Shown: one piece after another, positions 57,486 through 64,000 of the stretch | How positions within the stretch are numbered: the stretch's first letter is position 1 | Layout: each line of letters starts with the position of its first letter | Assembly: GCA_016713035.1 (NCBI GenBank) | Contig: JADJPW010000002.1 | Coordinates: 310,001 to 374,000, forward strand | Reading direction: 5' to 3' | DNA length: 64,000 nt | DNA from: Verrucomicrobiaceae bacterium | GTDB lineage: Bacteria; Verrucomicrobiota; Verrucomicrobiia; Verrucomicrobiales; Verrucomicrobiaceae | Position numbers and translations under genes: made by a program | Notes under the pieces: generated by a model | Told to the model about the DNA's origin: nothing | Database searches by the model: none | Seen by the model: only the letters and a program-made list of their open reading frames with translations

Positions 57486-57508
57486 CCCGGGCTGCGATAC
57501 AGCCCGGG
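57486..57508 (-). terminator. Strong hairpin just after the tRNA-Leu gene
   Basis: CCCGGGCTG (57486-57494) and CAGCCCGGG (57500-57508) form a perfect 9-bp GC-rich hairpin with a 5-base loop, one base beyond the tRNA 3' end. There is no T tract after it on the minus strand, so it may be a terminator-like or processing structure rather than a classic intrinsic terminator. Confidence 0.5.
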
Positions 57509-57509
57509 A

Positions 57510-57594
57510 TGGTGCTCACGAAAGGACTCGAACCTTCACGATGTTACTCACTAGAACCTGAATCTAGCGCGTCTACCAATTCCGCCACGTGAGC
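57510..57594 (-). tRNA. tRNA-Leu (CAG anticodon)
   Basis: The minus strand reads GCTCACGTGGCGGAATTGGT at the 5' end, an anticodon stem CTAGA/TCTAG around a loop with anticodon CAG, a short variable arm, the T-arm with GGTTCGAGTCC, and the acceptor CGTGAGC pairing with GCTCACG, then discriminator A and an encoded CCA (57510-57512). Together this is a class II-type tRNA-Leu decoding CUG. Confidence 0.95.
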
Positions 57595-57734
57595 AAGGGA
57601 GTCGGGTTGACCGGGCGCGGAGTCTGGTTCGCTGCATCCATTTCTCAAGCCCGAAATTCGTCTTTCTTCTGCGCGGTGCGGCCATGAGTCCTCTTCTTGC
57701 ATCCACCGGGCAGCGGCAGTAAAGCCGCGCTCTC

Positions 57735-58700
57735 ATGACCCAGGCCTTCGTACTCGGTGCGGGCATCGGTGAGCGACTGCGCCCCCTCACGGAGCAGCTC
57801 CCGAAGCCGCTCATCCCCGTCTTTCACCGTCCGCTCATCACCTACGCGTTCGATCACCTCCACGCCGCAGGCGTGCAGCGCCTCGTCGTGAATACCCACC
57901 ACCTCGCCGCAGCCTACGACAGCGCTTTCCCAGATCACAGCTACCGTGGCATGCCCATCGCCCTCCGTCACGAGAGCCCCGTTCGGCTGGAAACCGCCGG
58001 CGGCATCGCCAACGTGCGCGATCTGCTCCAGGAGCAGCCTTTCCTCGTCTATAATGGCGACATCCTCACCAGCCTGCCCCTAGAGCCGCTCCTCCGGGAG
58101 CATGCTGAAAGTGGAAACATCGTCACCCTCGCCCTGCGCAGTCACGGGCCCGCGCTCCACATCGGTTACGACGCCGCTGGCCGCCGCGTCACCGACATCC
58201 GCAACAAGCTCGAGACCGGCGACGAGGGCACTCACCTCTTCACCGGCATCTACGCCTGCTCACCCGCCATCCATGACTGGATCACGCCGGGGAAGGTCGA
58301 GTCCGTCATCCCCATCTTCCTGGAAATGATCCGCCAGGGTGTCAAAGTCGGTGCCGTCGTGCTCGATGAGGGCGACTGGTGGGATCTGGGCAGCCGCACC
58401 CAGTACCTATCTGCCCACTCCGCTCTCAATGGCATGCACGGCCCCGCCATTCATCCAGAGGCCCACGTCGCCCCAGACGCCATCCTCCGCCGCACCAATG
58501 TCATCGGCCCAGGAGCCATCGTGGAAAGTGGTGTGCAGCTCGAAGACTGCATCCTCTGGCCCGGCGCACGCGTCGTGGCTGGTGCACGCCTCGCACGCTG
58601 CATCGTCCGCACCGGCATCGCCGCAGCAGGTCATTTTGAAGACATCGACTTTGATCCGTTTACTCCCACGCGATCTCAAAAACTCGATTCCTCAAAATGA
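57735..58700 (+). CDS. Sugar nucleotidyltransferase (mannose-1-phosphate guanylyltransferase-like)
   Basis: A 321-residue protein. The nucleotidyltransferase domain begins FVLGAGIGERLRPLTEQLPK, a version of the GxGxRLxPLT..PKP signature, and continues VYNGDILTSLPLEPLL. It ends with a left-handed beta-helix-like part (IHPEAHVAPDAILRRTNVIG, ESGVQLEDCILWPGARV). It probably makes an NDP-sugar from a sugar-1-phosphate; related proteins include MurNAc-1-P uridylyltransferase (MurU) and GDP-mannose pyrophosphorylases. Its stop overlaps the start of the MetE-like gene by 4 bases (ATGA), so they are translationally coupled. Confidence 0.85.
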   Translation: MTQAFVLGAGIGERLRPLTEQLPKPLIPVFHRPLITYAFDHLHAAGVQRLVVNTHHLAAAYDSAFPDHSYRGMPIALRHESPVRLETAGGIANVRDLLQEQPFLVYNGDILTSLPLEPLLREHAESGNIVTLALRSHGPALHIGYDAAGRRVTDIRNKLETGDEGTHLFTGIYACSPAIHDWITPGKVESVIPIFLEMIRQGVKVGAVVLDEGDWWDLGSRTQYLSAHSALNGMHGPAIHPEAHVAPDAILRRTNVIGPGAIVESGVQLEDCILWPGARVVAGARLARCIVRTGIAAAGHFEDIDFDPFTPTRSQKLDSSK

Positions 58701-59689
58701 TCCAGACCACCACCGTCGGCTCCTATCCTGTCCCAGACTGGCTCCCAGCGCTGCCGAGTGAGCAGGCCCTCATCGACGCCACCCGCGTCATCTTTGATAC
58801 TCAGCGCCAGGCCGGCATCGACCTCCCCACCGATGGCGAGCTCTACCGCTTCGATGTCAATCATCCCGATACCAACGGCATGATCGAGTACTTCGTCCAC
58901 AAGCTCGGTGGCATCGACGCACGCGTGAGCCGTGCAGACACCGCTGCCTTCCGCGCAAAGCACGAAATGGCCTTTCGCAGCCGCCCCGCCGCCATCGTGC
59001 GCGGCCCCATCACCGAAGGAGTGCTCAATCTGCCAGAAGACTGCCTCCGTGCGAAAAAAGTCGCCGGAGGAGCCTTCAAATTCACCCTCACCAGCCCCTA
59101 CATGCTCGCCCGAACCCTGCTGGATGAGCATTATCACGACTTCCAGGCGCTCAACATGGCCCTCGCAGATGCACTCGCTGCCCAGGCTGCCCATCTCGAC
59201 TGCGACTGCGTCCAGATCGATGAGGCAAACATCCCCGGAAATCCTGCGGATGCCCCTATCGCCGCCGCAGGCATCAATCGCGTGCTCGATGCCGTCAGAG
59301 GCCAAAAAGCCGTCCACTTCTGCTTTGGCAACTACGGCGGCCAAACCATCCAAAAAGGCGAATGGGCCGCCTTGATCACCTTTTTGAATCATCTCCGCGC
59401 AGACCATCTCGTGCTCGAAATGGCCCACCGGCCAGAAAGTGACCTCGATGCCCTCCGCGGCCTCGATCCGCGCATAGGCATCGGACTCGGCGTCGTGGAC
59501 ATCAAAGTGAACCACATCGAAACCGCCGACGAAATCGCCCGCCGCATCGAAACGGCCCAAAACAAGCTCGGAACGGCCCGAATCGCCTTCATTCACCCTG
59601 ATTGTGGCTTCTGGATGCTCAAACGCAGCATCGCCGACCGCAAGATCGAAGCCCTCGCCCGAGGCCGCGACCGCTACCTCGGCCGCTGA
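58697..59689 (+). CDS. Cobalamin-independent methionine synthase (MetE C-terminal domain) family protein
   Basis: A 330-residue protein like the catalytic C-terminal half of MetE. It has TTTVGSYPVPDWLPA near the start, GIDLPTDGELYRFD, a QIDEANIPG block, and zinc-ligand-like residues in VHFCFGNYGG and IHPDCGFWML. Stand-alone forms transfer methyl groups from methyl-folate or from methyl-corrinoid proteins to thiols. There is no N-terminal MetE half. It is translationally coupled to the nucleotidyltransferase upstream; the link between the two functions is not clear. Confidence 0.87.
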   Translation: MIQTTTVGSYPVPDWLPALPSEQALIDATRVIFDTQRQAGIDLPTDGELYRFDVNHPDTNGMIEYFVHKLGGIDARVSRADTAAFRAKHEMAFRSRPAAIVRGPITEGVLNLPEDCLRAKKVAGGAFKFTLTSPYMLARTLLDEHYHDFQALNMALADALAAQAAHLDCDCVQIDEANIPGNPADAPIAAAGINRVLDAVRGQKAVHFCFGNYGGQTIQKGEWAALITFLNHLRADHLVLEMAHRPESDLDALRGLDPRIGIGLGVVDIKVNHIETADEIARRIETAQNKLGTARIAFIHPDCGFWMLKRSIADRKIEALARGRDRYLGR

Positions 59690-59751
59690 AAAGACGCATC
59701 TTTTTCAACGCCGCGCTTGTCATCGCTCCGGTTTTCTGGTGCCTTACCGGC

Positions 59752-60756
59752 ATGTCCCACCCTGTCCTCCCTCAAGACGACGTCGCCGCCATTGACGAGC
59801 TTCGCCAAGTGTATGTGAAACTCAGCACCGAGCTGAAAAAAATCATCGTCGGCCAGGACAAGGTCGTCGAACAGCTCGCCATCTGCCTCTTTGCCCGTGG
59901 TCACGCCCTCCTCATGGGCGTCCCCGGTCTCGCCAAAACGCTGCTCATCTCCCGCCTCGCAGAGACGATGAGCCTCAGCTTCAGCCGCATCCAGTTCACG
60001 CCCGATTTGATGCCCATGGACATCACCGGCACCGACATCTTGCAGGAACTGCCCGGCGGCAAACGCGCCTTCGAGTTCGCCAAAGGCCCCGTCTTCGCAA
60101 ACATCGTCCTCGCCGATGAAATCAACCGCGCCCCCGCCAAAACGCAGGCCGCCATGCTCGAAGCCATGCAGGAACACAAAGTCACCGTCGCTGGCCGCAC
60201 CTACACGCTCGACAGCCCCTTCTTCGTCCTCGCCACGCAAAACCCCATCGAGCAAGAAGGCACCTATCCGCTCCCCGAGGCTCAGCTCGACCGTTTCATG
60301 TTCATGATCGGCGTCGATTACCCCAGCCGCGATGAAGAAATCGCCATCGCCAAAAGCACCACCGGCCAAACCTTGCCCAAACTCGAGCACATCATGGATG
60401 GTGCGAAAGTTTTAGCCTTCCAGGATCTCGTCCGTCGCGTCCCTGTGCCCGATCACATCTATGAATTCGCCGTCGATCTCGCCAGAAAGACCCGTCCCGC
60501 CAGCAGTGAAGCTCCCGCATGGCTCAAACCACTCGTGAGTTGGGGAGCTGGACCTCGTGCCGTGCAGTATTTGATCCTCGGTGCCAAAGCGCGAGCTGCG
60601 CTGAATGGCAGCTACATGGTGCGACTCGAAGACGTGATGGAAGTCGCGGAGCCTGTGCTGAGGCATCGCGTGATGACGACGTTCACGGCTGAGAGTGATG
60701 GTGTGACGAGCCGTGATGTGGCGAAGAGGCTCGTTGAGGAACTGGCGAAGGCGTAG
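59752..60756 (+). CDS. MoxR family AAA+ ATPase
   Basis: A 334-residue AAA+ ATPase. Walker A is LLMGVPGLAKT, Walker B is IVLADEINRAPAKTQ, followed by sensor-type FVLATQNPIEQEGTYPLPEA and a C-terminal lid ending VEELAKA. MoxR proteins act as chaperone-like ATPases together with DUF58 and von Willebrand-type (BatA/BatB) proteins, which are found here on the same strand. The start is placed at the ATG at 59752; an upstream frame to 59602 overlaps the MetE-like gene and is rejected. A mobile-looking cassette separates this gene from DUF58. Confidence 0.93.
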   Translation: MSHPVLPQDDVAAIDELRQVYVKLSTELKKIIVGQDKVVEQLAICLFARGHALLMGVPGLAKTLLISRLAETMSLSFSRIQFTPDLMPMDITGTDILQELPGGKRAFEFAKGPVFANIVLADEINRAPAKTQAAMLEAMQEHKVTVAGRTYTLDSPFFVLATQNPIEQEGTYPLPEAQLDRFMFMIGVDYPSRDEEIAIAKSTTGQTLPKLEHIMDGAKVLAFQDLVRRVPVPDHIYEFAVDLARKTRPASSEAPAWLKPLVSWGAGPRAVQYLILGAKARAALNGSYMVRLEDVMEVAEPVLRHRVMTTFTAESDGVTSRDVAKRLVEELAKA

Positions 60757-60766
60757 TCGCTTCCGT

Positions 60767-60801
60767 TCGTCCTCGTCCTCCTACTCGAACTCGTCTTCGA
60801 T
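60767..60801 (+). repeat. Left 35-bp inverted-repeat arm of the four-helix-bundle cassette
   Basis: The arm starts TCGTCCTCGTCCTCCTACTC and ends CTTCGAT. It is complementary to 61272-61306 at 34 of 35 positions. It begins 11 bases after the moxR stop. Confidence 0.85.
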
Positions 60802-61306
60802 CCTTCCGCTCCAACTCACCACAAAACCCCGCCGATCACTCGCCTCCTTCCCCATCCTCGATCCTCCCTCGCCATGCCCACCGCCCTCTTCGACCGCGAA
60901 AAGCTCGATGTTTACCAACTCGAGCTCTCTGTCATCGCGTGGCTTACGGAACTCTTTGAAGAACTTCGCGACATCAAAGGCGCTCGCCTCGCCGAAACTC
61001 TCGATCAACTCGACCGCGCCAGTCTTTCCGCCCTTCTCAACACCGCCGAGGGAAACGGCAAACGTGTCAGCCAGCTTCGCGCCCGGTTTTTCGACGATGC
61101 CCGAGGCTCCGCTACCGAATGCGCGGCCTGTCTGGATGCACTCGTCGCGAAACGAGCTTGTTCAGCGAAACGAGTCGATGAAGGAAAAGCGATGCTTCTG
61201 CGCATCGTGAGCATGCTGACGAAGCTGGTGGACCGATTTGACGATGTCTCGGGTGTTTCGAGAGCTGCAGAATCGAGGACGAGTTCGAGTAGGAGGACGA
61301 GGACGA
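60767..61306 (+). mobile_element. Inverted-repeat-flanked cassette carrying a four-helix-bundle (23S rRNA IVP family) gene
   Basis: A 540-bp unit with 35-bp ends in inverted orientation (one mismatch) encloses one gene of the family named after the 23S rRNA intervening-sequence protein. It sits between moxR and the DUF58 gene, which are normally adjacent. In rRNA intervening sequences the two ends pair into a long stem that RNase III removes; here the same geometry exists within an mRNA-coding operon. Whether this element moves as DNA or RNA is unknown. Confidence 0.6.
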
Positions 61307-61344
61307 GGACGAGGACGAAACTGGGAGGTTACCAACATGGCTGA
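60874..61344 (+). CDS. Four-helix bundle protein, 23S rRNA intervening-sequence protein (IVP) family
   Basis: A 156-residue protein. It begins FDREKLDVYQLELSVIAWL, close to the F..L.VYQ..L start of TIGR02436/S23-type four-helix bundle proteins. It continues with the expected helices: DQLDRASLSALLNTAEGNGK contains the conserved Ser/Ile-x-x-N-x-AEG block, FFDDARGSATECAACLDALV is helix 3, and AMLLRIVSMLTKLVDRF is helix 4. The last 25 residues (Ser/Arg/Thr-rich) are translated from the right inverted-repeat arm and the following hexamer repeat, and may not belong to the fold. Its end overlaps the DUF58 start by 8 bases. The function of stand-alone family members is not established. Confidence 0.8.
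   Translation: MPTALFDREKLDVYQLELSVIAWLTELFEELRDIKGARLAETLDQLDRASLSALLNTAEGNGKRVSQLRARFFDDARGSATECAACLDALVAKRACSAKRVDEGKAMLLRIVSMLTKLVDRFDDVSGVSRAAESRTSSSRRTRTRTRTKLGGYQHG
61272..61318 (+). repeat. Right inverted-repeat arm plus GGACGA hexamer tract
   Basis: The right arm (61272-61306) is complementary to the left arm. It runs into a (GGACGA) hexamer tract, with about four units between 61295 and 61318; the left arm has about one and a half units. The tract ends about 20 bases before the DUF58 start codon. Confidence 0.8.
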
Positions 61345-62239
61345 GAACTCACGATCCTTTTTAGAGCCTGCGGTATTATCGCGCCTCATGGCCCTTCCCC
61401 TCAACGCCCGCCAAGCCATGCTCGGCAGCGTGTCCGGCAAGCACCGCAGTCCTGTTCGCGGCTCCTCGCTCGAATTCGCTCAATACCGCAAATACGTCCC
61501 CGGCGACGACACCCGCCGCCTCGACTGGCGCACCTGGGGCCGCAGCGACCGTTTCTACATCAAAGAATTCGAAGCCGACACCAATCTCCGCCTCTGCCTG
61601 CTCATCGACACCAGCGGCAGCATGAGCTTCGGCCCCGCTGGAGCCACACGCTTCGACTACGCCAAAAAACTCGCCGGAACGCTCGGCTACCTCGCCGCGC
61701 AACAGGGCGATGCCGTCGGCCTTTGGTCGCTCGCGGAAAAACCCGTCGAAATCCCCGCCAAACGCGGCGCGAGCCATCTCGGCCTCGTTTTGGACCAAAT
61801 GGGCTCCATCCAGCCCGTCGGCGATACCACGCTGCTCACTGCCCTGCACGACGCCGCCGAAAAAATCCGCCAGCGAGCCCTCGTCGTCATTTTTAGCGAT
61901 CTTTTCGTCCCTCCCACCGAGCTCAAAACGGCCATCCAGCATCTGCGCTTCCGCAAGCACGACGTCGCCGTCTTCCACCTGCTCGATCAGAAGGAACTCG
62001 ACTTCGATTTCGACCGCCCCGCCCGCTTCATCGACCTCGAAGGCGGCGAAGCCCTGCTCGCCGATCCGAGCCTCATCCGTCGAAACTACCGCGAAGCCGT
62101 GAAGCAATACATGCACGAAATCGACGACCTCATCCGCACCACCGCCATCGACTACCACCGCGTGAAGCTGCACGAAAAATACGACGATGTGCTCGTGAAG
62201 TTCCTCCTCAGCCGCGTGCAGAAGAAAGGGGGACGGTGA
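61337..62239 (+). CDS. DUF58 domain protein with von Willebrand factor A-like fold
   Basis: A 300-residue protein. It has the DUF58 signature (SSLEFAQYRKYVPGDDTRRL, DWRTWGRSDRFYIKEFEAD), followed by a vWA-like region with a MIDAS motif LLIDTSGSMSFG. It is part of the MoxR-DUF58-BatA type operon. The start is the ATG at 61337 (MAENSRSFLEPAVLSRL). An in-frame extension upstream reads through the inverted-repeat tract as Arg/Gly repeats and is rejected. The stop overlaps the next start by one base. Confidence 0.92.
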   Translation: MAENSRSFLEPAVLSRLMALPLNARQAMLGSVSGKHRSPVRGSSLEFAQYRKYVPGDDTRRLDWRTWGRSDRFYIKEFEADTNLRLCLLIDTSGSMSFGPAGATRFDYAKKLAGTLGYLAAQQGDAVGLWSLAEKPVEIPAKRGASHLGLVLDQMGSIQPVGDTTLLTALHDAAEKIRQRALVVIFSDLFVPPTELKTAIQHLRFRKHDVAVFHLLDQKELDFDFDRPARFIDLEGGEALLADPSLIRRNYREAVKQYMHEIDDLIRTTAIDYHRVKLHEKYDDVLVKFLLSRVQKKGGR

Positions 62240-62973
62240 TGAGTGAACTCGTGGAAAGAGGTATTGAGCGCCTAGAGAGAGTCATTCAGCGCCTTCACCA
62301 ATGGGGCCTTCGCAATCTTTGGTGGTTTCTCTTTTTCGTGGTCGGTTTGGATATGCTCTCGCTCTTTCGTGAGGCGCTTGAAAAGCACGACTTGGGGTGG
62401 CACATGTTTTCATTGTTGTTCCGCCTTGCCTTCGCAGTTTGGTTCTGGCGTATAAGTCGGAACATTAAAAAGCTGGAAGCTATGCGTCGGCAAGAACTCG
62501 AAGGGGGGGCGATTCACTACACCCATGACCTTCCTCGTCCCAGCGCTGCTTCTCGCCCTGCCACTCGCGGCGTTGCCGGTGGTCAGTCATTTGATCCATC
62601 TATATCGTCGGCGGCAGGTGAAGTGGGCGGCCATGAATTTGCCGCTGACAAGTCCTCCCACACCTCATACACTCACCCCATGACCCAAGTCGCCATCCAA
62701 CTCCCCGACGAACTCGGCCAGTTTGTGCAGCAAAGCGTGCGCACGGGCGGATTCCATGACGCGAACGAGTTCTTCGTCAGCTTTGTCGCCACTTTGAAGG
62801 AGCAAACGGAGTCTCCGCTCACCGCCGAGGAGCAGGCGAAGCTCACTTCCCTGCGTGCCGACATCCAGCACGCCGTGGCCCAAGCCGAGTGCGGAGAAAT
62901 CATTCGAGACTTCAAAATGGGTGCTTTCCTCGAAGAACGTCACCGCGAGCATGCCACGTCCGCCAAAGCCTGA
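62239..62973 (+). CDS. Chimeric frame: small membrane protein fused in frame to a ParD-like antitoxin
   Basis: The ATG at 62239 overlaps the DUF58 stop. The first 90 residues (LERVIQRLHQWGLRNLWWFL, then a second hydrophobic stretch and ISRNIKKLEAMRRQ) form a two-helix membrane protein. The frame then runs through the BatA fragment in the wrong frame (about residues 95-147) and enters the antitoxin. No stop separates the parts, so a 244-residue fusion is formally encoded. It is more likely that two separate products exist, the second starting at ATG 62680. The membrane part has no recognised family and occupies the place of a small membrane gene before BatA. Confidence 0.5.
   Translation: MSELVERGIERLERVIQRLHQWGLRNLWWFLFFVVGLDMLSLFREALEKHDLGWHMFSLLFRLAFAVWFWRISRNIKKLEAMRRQELEGGAIHYTHDLPRPSAASRPATRGVAGGQSFDPSISSAAGEVGGHEFAADKSSHTSYTHPMTQVAIQLPDELGQFVQQSVRTGGFHDANEFFVSFVATLKEQTESPLTAEEQAKLTSLRADIQHAVAQAECGEIIRDFKMGAFLEERHREHATSAKA
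62525..62683 (+). pseudogene. BatA N-terminal fragment (copy 1), truncated
   Basis: In a different frame from the chimeric gene, ATG 62525 opens MTFLVPALLLALPLAALPVV and VKWAAMNL, the typical N-terminus of BatA-type double-membrane proteins that follow DUF58. After about 39 residues the similarity ends, and the frame stops at 62681-62683, overlapping the antitoxin start. It is a broken 5' end, and the rest of BatA is not in this place. Confidence 0.75.
62680..62973 (+). CDS. ParD-like antitoxin
   Basis: A 97-residue protein from ATG 62680 (MTQVAIQLPDELGQFVQQSV), with the ribbon-helix-helix style start, a region with GGFHDANEFFVSFVATL, and a helical C-terminus (LTSLRADIQHAVAQAECGEI). It overlaps the BatA fragment by 4 bases and lies 6 bases before the ParE-like toxin. 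Antitoxin of a type II system is the likely role: it would bind the toxin and repress the operon. Confidence 0.72.
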   Translation: MTQVAIQLPDELGQFVQQSVRTGGFHDANEFFVSFVATLKEQTESPLTAEEQAKLTSLRADIQHAVAQAECGEIIRDFKMGAFLEERHREHATSAKA

Positions 62974-62979
62974 TTCTGC

Positions 62980-63279
62980 ATGTCACGAGTTGATCTCACG
63001 CTCGATGCCCAGGCTGATCTCAAAGAGATTTGGGACTATGTGGCTCGTGACAGTGTGTTACAGGCAGACAAGCTCTTGAGCCGTTTTGAGGAGAAATGGA
63101 TGCATCTGGCCAACCATCGCGGCTACGGACGCCCACGGCCCGAGCTTGCAATCGGATGTCGCAGTCATCCATTTGGCAACTACTGCTTCTACTTCCGCCA
63201 AACGAAGGATGGCATCCTGCTCCTGCGCGTGCTGCATTCCGCGCGTGACATCAGGCAAATCGAGTTTCCGAAACCCTGA
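62980..63279 (+). CDS. ParE/RelE-family toxin
   Basis: A 99-residue protein. It begins SRVDLTLDAQADLKEIWDYV, has RFEEKWMHLANHRGYGRPRP, and ends with a basic beta-rich part (CFYFRQTKDGILLLRVLHSA then RDIRQIEF), all typical of the ParE/RelE superfamily. ParE toxins inhibit DNA gyrase; RelE toxins cut mRNA, and the sequence alone does not decide. It pairs with the antitoxin 6 bases upstream. The pair sits between two broken BatA starts. Confidence 0.83.
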   Translation: MSRVDLTLDAQADLKEIWDYVARDSVLQADKLLSRFEEKWMHLANHRGYGRPRPELAIGCRSHPFGNYCFYFRQTKDGILLLRVLHSARDIRQIEFPKP

Positions 63280-63345
63280 GCATCATGCATCTACACCTCA
63301 CAGAAACAAACATCCTCATGGCGCTTCGCATCACGCGCCAGCGTC

Positions 63346-63496
63346 GTGGAGTGCGGCGGCAGAGATGCCGGGGCCTCCCGGCATCGGCGACGCCGCTGTC
63401 GAGCGTCTCTAGGTCGTCGAAATCACCATCAGCCAGCGGCAGCGGTGTCGTCGGGGCAAAAGGCTTGCGCCTTGCCCCTTTGCCACCGCACTCCAC
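63346..63496. repeat. 151-bp palindromic element with terminal inverted repeats and two internal hairpins
   Basis: The ends GTGGAGTGCGGCGGCAG (63346-63362) and CTTTGCCACCGCACTCCAC (63478-63496) are inverted repeats. Inside are GATGCCGGG/CCCGGCATC (63364-63385, perfect, 4-base loop) and GGGGCAA..GGC/GCCTTGCCCC (63453-63478). The gap 63280-63604 holds only this element and AT-richer sequence. The left end recurs at 63983-64000, so it is a dispersed repeat. Confidence 0.7.
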
Positions 63497-63604
63497 CACT
63501 TCGATTCGAAGATGGATGATTCCCATTCTATTAAAATGCGACACTGACGGCACCGCTTTCGTGAATCTCACTATCATGCTCTTAACTCAACCTTTCCTGC
63601 TGCT

Positions 63605-63925
63605 ATGATCAAAAAATTGATGAATGCTAAAGCTCCGAGTTTGAAGTTTCCGTATCTGACAATCCTGCTTACAATTCTACCTGTATTGCTCTCAATCTGG
63701 GGGGCTGTGCGCAGCGCTGCAAGTAGTGAACCCGATAATGATTTCATTACCGTGCAGTTTGTGATGGTAGGTATTTTTTCGCTAACAACTCTGATGACCT
63801 TGGCGGGCTGGGCTAACGGCCTTGTGGATGAAGTTAAAAATTTGAAATCAACCATTTGGGAATTGGAAGGCAAATTAAGTCGGCTCAAAACCGAACTGGC
63901 CCAAAAGGAAGAATCGAACACATGA
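63605..63925 (+). CDS. Small membrane protein with C-terminal coiled coil
   Basis: A 106-residue protein with two membrane helices (LTILLTILPVLLSIWGAV and VMVGIFSLTTLMTLAGW) and a coiled-coil tail (VKNLKSTIWELEGKLSRLKT). It is not a family I recognise. Its stop overlaps the start of BatA copy 2 (ATGA), so it occupies the same position in front of BatA as the membrane protein part at 62239. The composition is AT-richer than neighbours. Confidence 0.6.
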   Translation: MIKKLMNAKAPSLKFPYLTILLTILPVLLSIWGAVRSAASSEPDNDFITVQFVMVGIFSLTTLMTLAGWANGLVDEVKNLKSTIWELEGKLSRLKTELAQKEESNT

Positions 63926-64000
63926 CCTTCCTCGTCCCAGCGCTGCTTCTCGCCCTGCCGCTCCGCCTATCGCGGCAGCGTCGTGGAGTGCGGTGGCAGA
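63922..64000 (+). pseudogene. BatA N-terminal fragment (copy 2), disrupted by a repeat and running off the window
   Basis: The first 42 bases from ATG 63922 are identical to BatA copy 1 except for one base (MTFLVPALLLALPL). After that the sequence changes to the left end of the 151-bp element family (63983-64000). The reading frame stays open to the edge as a Arg-rich read-through. Whether intact BatA resumes beyond the window cannot be seen. Confidence 0.65.

Noticed and set aside
59602..59751. N-terminal extension of MoxR.
   Set aside because: It overlaps the MetE-like gene; the MoxR family begins near the ATG at 59752.
61238..61336. N-terminal extension of DUF58 rich in Arg/Gly.
   Set aside because: It is translation of the inverted-repeat and hexamer tract; homology starts at MAENSRS.
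63605..63925. Small membrane gene as a type I toxin.
   Set aside because: It is longer than typical type I toxins, has a coiled-coil tail and overlaps BatA like a normal operon gene; no antisense RNA signal is evident.
1..64000. CRISPR array, prophage or integrase module.
   Set aside because: No regularly spaced direct repeats with unique spacers, no cas genes, and no phage structural genes or integrase were seen.

Overview
The window looks like a chromosomal segment of a Verrucomicrobiota bacterium, most like the Verrucomicrobiaceae/Prosthecobacter group. This is inferred from gene content: DUF1080 proteins, a PVC-type CxxCH cytochrome protein, a DUF1549/DUF1553 (PSD1) protein, sulfatases, a TAT-exported Gfo/Idh/MocA oxidoreductase, a receptor-like Ser/Thr kinase, and giant autotransporter-repeat proteins with PEP-CTERM tails. 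No species-level claim is made.

Layout. 1-4.8 kb: 5' end of a type I mannose-6-phosphate isomerase (minus, runs off the edge), a GlcD-like FAD oxidase, an aldehyde dehydrogenase, a small exported protein, and a frameshifted pseudo-aldehyde dehydrogenase half that together resemble a split ALDH16. 5-6.5 kb: an exported sulfatase. 6.7-28.6 kb: two tandem paralogous giant surface proteins (3892 aa and about 3379 aa) built of autotransporter-associated beta-strand repeats with PEP-CTERM tails; the second is broken by a 1-nt frameshift near its end. 28.8-36.7 kb: TAT-exported oxidoreductase, DUF4870 protein, kinase with WD40-like and RCC1-like domains, trpS, DUF1080 hydrolase. 36.7-37.6 kb: a REP-associated tyrosine transposase (RAYT) bracketed by two REPIN-type double palindromes. 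37.7-43.7 kb: second sulfatase and an accessory patch (frameshifted polyvalent-type kinase, a DUF234-type ATPase, tandem palindromes, a frameshifted hypothetical and a sialate-esterase remnant). 43.8-54.5 kb: degradative and secreted genes (PVC cytochrome, DUF1080s, FHA-like protein, RND adaptor, esterase, PSD1 split by a stop, phosphoesterase). 54.6-59.7 kb: helicase, membrane protein, UbiE, tRNA-Leu(CAG), sugar nucleotidyltransferase, MetE-like protein. 59.8-64 kb: a MoxR-DUF58-BatA type operon invaded by several small elements.

The most interesting structures are: (i) a four-helix-bundle (23S rRNA intervening-sequence protein family) gene enclosed by 35-bp near-perfect inverted repeats and placed between moxR and the DUF58 gene; (ii) the RAYT/REPIN locus, where the transposase stop codon lies inside a REP; (iii) two broken BatA starts separated by a ParDE-like toxin-antitoxin pair and a 151-bp palindromic element; (iv) a recurring module in the giant proteins that is not an ordinary beta-strand repeat.

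At least five genes are broken by single-nucleotide indels in short homopolymers, so either sequencing/assembly error or real decay must be considered before calling them pseudogenes.
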